From Synergistaceae bacterium (lineage in GTDB: Bacteria; Synergistota; Synergistia; Synergistales; Synergistaceae): a stretch of 36,407 nt of DNA. Position 1 is the first letter of the stretch, and each line of letters begins with the position of its first letter. Below are positions 33,164 through 36,407 of this stretch, in pieces. The notes beneath the pieces are model-generated. The model worked only from the letters and a program-made list of their open reading frames with translations. It was not told the DNA's origin and did not search any database. The position numbers were made by a program, and so were the translations under genes. The stretch lies in the NCBI GenBank assembly GCA_031289955.1, contig JAITOL010000018.1:1-36407 (forward strand). The letters run 5' to 3'.

Positions 33164-33649
33164 TTACATATAGATGAGGCGGACGAGCGAGCTGGCTATT
33201 TTTTCGAGCCCTCTTTCGTCGTCTTTGTCGAAACGCGAGCGCATCGTGCTGTCTATGTCCAGCACGCCCAGAACGCGATCTTTCTTCAAAAGCGGTATGA
33301 CTATCTCGGACGCCGACGACGCGTCGCAGGCTATGTAATTGTCACACGCCGCAACGTCGTCGACCCGCACTGTTTTTTTCTCCTGCGCGGCCATTCCGCA
33401 TAACCCTTTGCCCAGTTTGATGGATGTCACGGCCGGCTCGCCCTGAAACGGGCCGAGCGTCAATATTTCCCCCCTGAACAGGTAAAAGCCCACCCAGTTT
33501 GTGTGGATGAGATATTTTTTGATAAGAGACGACGCGTTCGAGAGGCTCGATATTACGTCGTCACGTCTATCTATCACAGCCGCGCACGCCGAATCGAGGT
33601 GCGCGTACATTTCGTTTTTATTCTTAAAATCTTCCATTTCGAGAATCAT
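33164..33649 (-). CDS. GAF-domain protein, free methionine-(R)-sulfoxide reductase-like
   Basis: Cytosolic single-GAF protein of 161 residues resembling fRMsr (MsrC), which reduces free methionine-R-sulfoxide. NWVGFYLFRGEILTLGPFQG, GKGLCGMAA, ACDNYIACDASSASEIVIPL and GVLDIDSTMRSRFDKDD follow the family order. Cys84 (GLCG) and Cys108 (IACD), the resolving and catalytic positions, are present. The third family cysteine, in the P-A-C motif, is Val74 here, and an extra Cys102 is present. ATG 33649 follows GGGAGGG. It lies 37 bases downstream of the histidine kinase and may be on its transcript. Confidence 0.88.
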   Translation of the reverse strand: MILEMEDFKNKNEMYAHLDSACAAVIDRRDDVISSLSNASSLIKKYLIHTNWVGFYLFRGEILTLGPFQGEPAVTSIKLGKGLCGMAAQEKKTVRVDDVAACDNYIACDASSASEIVIPLLKKDRVLGVLDIDSTMRSRFDKDDERGLEKIASSLVRLIYM

Positions 33650-33686
33650 AATTCCCTCCCTCCCTCTCGCCGTAATCAGCGATCTC

Positions 33687-35156
33687 TTAAATTACAACCG
33701 TTATTATAGTTCCACTTCCGGGTTCGGACCAGAGGTTAAATTCTCCCCCAAGCAGCTCGACCCTTCGTTTCATGCCGGTGAGGCCTCGCCGTCCCTCCTG
33801 GAGGAGGAGGCCTATCGTCTCCGCGTCGGGTTTGAAGCCCACGCCGTTGTCCGATATGCGGAACTCCACGCCGCCGCCCTCGTGAGGGTTCGCGTCCACA
33901 TTTACCTCCGTGGCGCCGCCGTGACGGACGGCATTGGACACCGCTTCCTGGAATATCCGAAACAGCGCGAGAGTCGTCTCCTGAGGAACGTCGAGGTTTG
34001 CGTCCACATTCGTGTTGACCGTTATCGAATGTTGGCGCTCGAATCGGCTGGCGGCCTCTTCCAGACAGGAGACTATGCCCAATGATACCCATGGAGGAAC
34101 GAGAGAATCGCATATGTCCCGCAGGTCTTCCACGAGATCTTGCGCCACTTCCTCCGCCGTTTCGAGCTGGGACGCCGCCTCACGCGGCATGCCGAGAGAT
34201 GTGAGATTCAGCATCTGTATGCGCTGTACCAGGGCGGAAACCACCTGAATGGGGCCGTCGTGTATATCCTGAGCTATCCTGCCTCTTTCATCCTCCTGAG
34301 CCTTGATTATGTCCCCGAGATAACGTTTTTCGAGGGAGTCTTTGTCGATCATCCTGTGGGCCAGATCCGTAACCGCTTTCTTTAAAGATGATATTTCCTC
34401 GACTTTGAGCCGTCCGAACGCGGGCGGTCCATCCTCGTGTTTAGGAGTCTCTGAGCCCCACTTGAGCGTGTTCACCTCCGCCGAAAGAGATTGAAGCGGA
34501 AGAATGACGGAACCGCGGAGTATGAGAAGCCCCACGAGGCAGATGAGCATTCCCATGGTTCCGGCGAACGCGAGTTTCATCATGTTGAAGTCGTTTCTGC
34601 CCATCCAGCTCATCATGGTCACCGCAGCCACCGCGTATACCTTTGGGTTGTCCGTCGAGGATATGTGAGCCACGTACGTCACTCGTTTATCGCCGAGCCT
34701 GAAGCTGCCCGCGATATTGCTCCCGTCCGCAGCCACGCCGGCCGTATCGCTCATTGTGCCAGAGAATATGTTCGCCAGTATCGCGGCGTTCTGAGAGAAA
34801 GAGATGAGTTCCCCGCGTTTAGTGATATAAGCCACCATGCCGGGGATGAATTTTCCCCTCGCGTTTGGGTTGCGCCTGAAAAGTTTGTTCCAGCCCGCTT
34901 TATCGTTGTCGTTATAAGAGACGAGCGTGTCGTATCCGTGGTCTGCCAGCAAAGAGAGGAAAGCGGCTATCCTTTCGGGGTTTCCCTCCTTCCATCTGTC
35001 GGCGGCGTAGTCGGCGAGGTTTTCGACGTATCGCCCCGCGATGCCGGTGGTCATCTTCTTCTGTGACATTACCGTCGTTGCGGATTCGAACAGAATTACA
35101 AGCACCGGCAGCAGTATGCATACAAATAGTATTGTGAGAAGTTTGCGCCTTAACAC
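33687..35156 (-). CDS. Sensor histidine kinase, HisKA_3 (NarL/DegS-type)
   Basis: Membrane-bound two-component sensor of 489 residues. TM1 is at ~6-24, an extracytoplasmic domain spans ~30-190, TM2 lies at ~194-220, then a linker, HisKA_3 with QDIHDGPIQ (phosphoacceptor His299), and a HATPase_c domain with EAVSNAVRHGG (N box), DNGVGF and GLTGMKRRVELLGG. The start is GTG 35156, sharing one base with the regulator's TAG (TAGTG), so translation is coupled; upstream in-frame codons overlap the regulator gene. The stimulus is unknown. Its partner is the response regulator directly upstream. Confidence 0.94.
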   Translation of the reverse strand: MLRRKLLTILFVCILLPVLVILFESATTVMSQKKMTTGIAGRYVENLADYAADRWKEGNPERIAAFLSLLADHGYDTLVSYNDNDKAGWNKLFRRNPNARGKFIPGMVAYITKRGELISFSQNAAILANIFSGTMSDTAGVAADGSNIAGSFRLGDKRVTYVAHISSTDNPKVYAVAAVTMMSWMGRNDFNMMKLAFAGTMGMLICLVGLLILRGSVILPLQSLSAEVNTLKWGSETPKHEDGPPAFGRLKVEEISSLKKAVTDLAHRMIDKDSLEKRYLGDIIKAQEDERGRIAQDIHDGPIQVVSALVQRIQMLNLTSLGMPREAASQLETAEEVAQDLVEDLRDICDSLVPPWVSLGIVSCLEEAASRFERQHSITVNTNVDANLDVPQETTLALFRIFQEAVSNAVRHGGATEVNVDANPHEGGGVEFRISDNGVGFKPDAETIGLLLQEGRRGLTGMKRRVELLGGEFNLWSEPGSGTIITVVI

Positions 35157-35818
35157 TAGTGTCCGCCATCGTCGAGGGAGGTGTCCTCGAGAAGCTCGTC
35201 GAGCGTCATTATGCCGTATTTGAGAGCCACCAGGAGAGCTTCGCTCTTGCCGCGGCACCCGAATTTCGCGTATACGGATGTCAGGTGAGCCTGTACGGTC
35301 CGCTCGGTGATGCAGAGCATCACCGCTATCTCCTTTATGGAAAATCCCCTCGACGTAACGAGCAGCACTTCGCGCTCGCGAACGGACAGGGGCTCGGGGA
35401 GGGCGCTTTTGTCGCTCAGGATGCCGGCCACTCTCGAATCGAGATAAAACCCGCCGCTCATGACCTGCTTGATCGCGACCTCGAGTTCGCGTATCGCGGT
35501 CGTCTTGAGCACAAAACCCATTGCTCCGGCGCGGAGCGAGGCCATTACATAAGGCTGCGCGTTGAAGCTCGTCAGCATTATGGCGCGGGTCGGAATTCCG
35601 CTGTCTTTTATCCTCTGCGCGACGGCAATGCCAGATTCGCGCGGCATCTGTATGTCGAGCAGCGCGATGTCAGGGCGCTCCTGTTGGATGATCTTCCATG
35701 CCGTCTCTCCATCCTCCACCTGAGACGTCAGCGTGAAGTTTTCGTTTCTTTTTATCCACTCCGCGAGACCCGAGCGCGTCAGAGGATGATCGTCCGCAAT
35801 CACAATTCTGATCGTCAT
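35156..35818 (-). CDS. LuxR/NarL-family response regulator
   Basis: DNA-binding response regulator of 220 residues. The receiver domain has the acidic pair in VIADDHP (Asp9, Asp10), phosphoacceptor Asp55 in LLDIQMP, Thr83 and Lys105 in FVLKTT. A C-terminal LuxR helix-turn-helix follows (~148-200, LSVREREVLLVTSRGFSIKE). ATG 35818 is preceded six or so bases by AAAGGAGA; the earlier GTG at 35836 overlaps that site and is rejected. Cotranscribed with the downstream kinase. Its target genes are not evident. A weak promoter (TTGTGA, 17 bases, GATATA) is possible around 35850-35880. Confidence 0.95.
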   Translation of the reverse strand: MTIRIVIADDHPLTRSGLAEWIKRNENFTLTSQVEDGETAWKIIQQERPDIALLDIQMPRESGIAVAQRIKDSGIPTRAIMLTSFNAQPYVMASLRAGAMGFVLKTTAIRELEVAIKQVMSGGFYLDSRVAGILSDKSALPEPLSVREREVLLVTSRGFSIKEIAVMLCITERTVQAHLTSVYAKFGCRGKSEALLVALKYGIMTLDELLEDTSLDDGGH

Positions 35819-36063
35819 GCGCAGTCTCCTTTCCACACATTCATAATATATCGTACATCCGAACGATTCTCACAAGATACGTATAAATATACAAAGGAAA
35901 AATTCTCGCGAAAATTATTTTTCATATTTTATTGACATTTTAGATAATCAAAGCAAATTAAGCCCAGATATCATGATAATTAAATCTTATTTTAGCTCTA
36001 ATTGTAATGTAATATATACTCAGGAATTACTTTTTAGGGATTGTTAATATCTAAAAGAAAGCG
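35819..36063. other. AT-rich intergenic region upstream of the rRNA promoter
   Basis: No gene is seen. It contains the divergent regulator promoter region, a GTATA-AA-TATAC dyad at about 35880-35892, a TTGACA at about 35933 lacking a good -10, and A/T tracts that could act as an UP element for the rRNA promoter. Confidence 0.5.
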
Positions 36064-36092
36064 TTGACAGATAGTGCCAAGCTCATTATACT
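36064..36092 (+). promoter_or_regulatory. rRNA operon promoter
   Basis: Consensus TTGACA (36064-36069), 17-base spacer and TATACT (36087-36092), about 200 bases before mature 16S rRNA, with an A/T-rich upstream stretch. Confidence 0.88.
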
Positions 36093-36293
36093 TGCCCTTG
36101 CTCGCTTGAGCACGGCACCTTGAAATCGTTCTCCAAAAGAGAACGCCCATACTGAGCAAGAACAGAATACCAATAAACGTTAGGGCAATTTTGCAATTTC
36201 AGTTTGAAAGGCAAATGCGGCAACGCATTTCGCAAACAAACTAAAAGTCCGTGCGAAGCCGCTCTCGCGAGTGGGTTTCGCATAGTAAAGAAA
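36093..36293 (+). ncRNA. Structured 16S rRNA leader
   Basis: Three clear hairpins: CGTTCTC-caaaa-GAGAACG (36127-36145); AAATGCG-gcaa-CGCATTT (36213-36230) nested inside AGTTTG/CAAACT (36201-36242); and a longer stem at 36253-36281 beginning GCGAAGCC. These are typical of a precursor leader involved in folding, antitermination and processing. I could not identify a certain boxA. Confidence 0.7.

Positions 36294-36407
<114 letters not shown>

Overview
The window looks like a chromosomal segment of a Gram-negative, amino-acid-degrading anaerobe, most likely of the phylum Synergistota. This is inferred from an RND efflux pump and flagellar rod genes (diderm envelope), arginine deiminase, threonine aldolase and a C69 dipeptidase, the amidase–GerMN–rph–rdgB order, a double-trkH/trkA cluster, and the 5' end of a 16S rRNA gene at the right edge. 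I could not run a database search, so the taxonomy is provisional. GC content is high in the core genes; GTG and TTG starts are frequent, and three genes appear to start at ACG, ATT and CTG.

Layout: 1-2765 (minus) is an RND transporter cut by the left edge. It is divergent from flgB-flgC (3046-3899), which end at a strong terminator. Next come arcA and a coupled PHP phosphatase (4066-6099), convergent with an eight-blade PQQ-type propeller lipoprotein or secreted protein (6175-7287, minus). A plus-strand run from 7476 to 15390 holds cheW, a second PHP gene, ltaE, a PmbA/TldE-like gene, an AMIN/Amidase_3 enzyme, a GerMN protein, rph, rdgB and secG, mostly with overlapping or very short junctions. 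A near-consensus promoter then drives rplM-rpsI.

From 16462 to 21431 (minus) lie a YqiA-like esterase and trkH-trkA-trkH for potassium uptake. A tRNA-Arg(CCT) gene at 21599 marks the left side of a more irregular stretch (21.7-29 kb). It contains a small orphan ORF, mtaB (methanol:corrinoid methyltransferase) under a cobalamin riboswitch with its own terminator, a decayed 3' fragment of an amino-acid ABC transporter ATPase still coupled by a GTGA overlap to a C69 dipeptidase, an autoinhibited Fic protein, a secreted SH3-like protein and a YbjQ protein.

From 29205 to 33075 are two paralogous methyl-accepting chemotaxis proteins with their own promoters. Then on the minus strand come a NarL-type response regulator, its histidine kinase and a free-methionine-sulfoxide-reductase-like GAF protein. 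The right end carries an rRNA promoter, a structured leader and the first ~114 bases of 16S rRNA.

Most attention-worthy: riboswitch-controlled mtaB without mtaC or mtaA nearby; the three near-cognate start codons at coupled gene junctions; and the GlnQ-like gene relic upstream of the dipeptidase.
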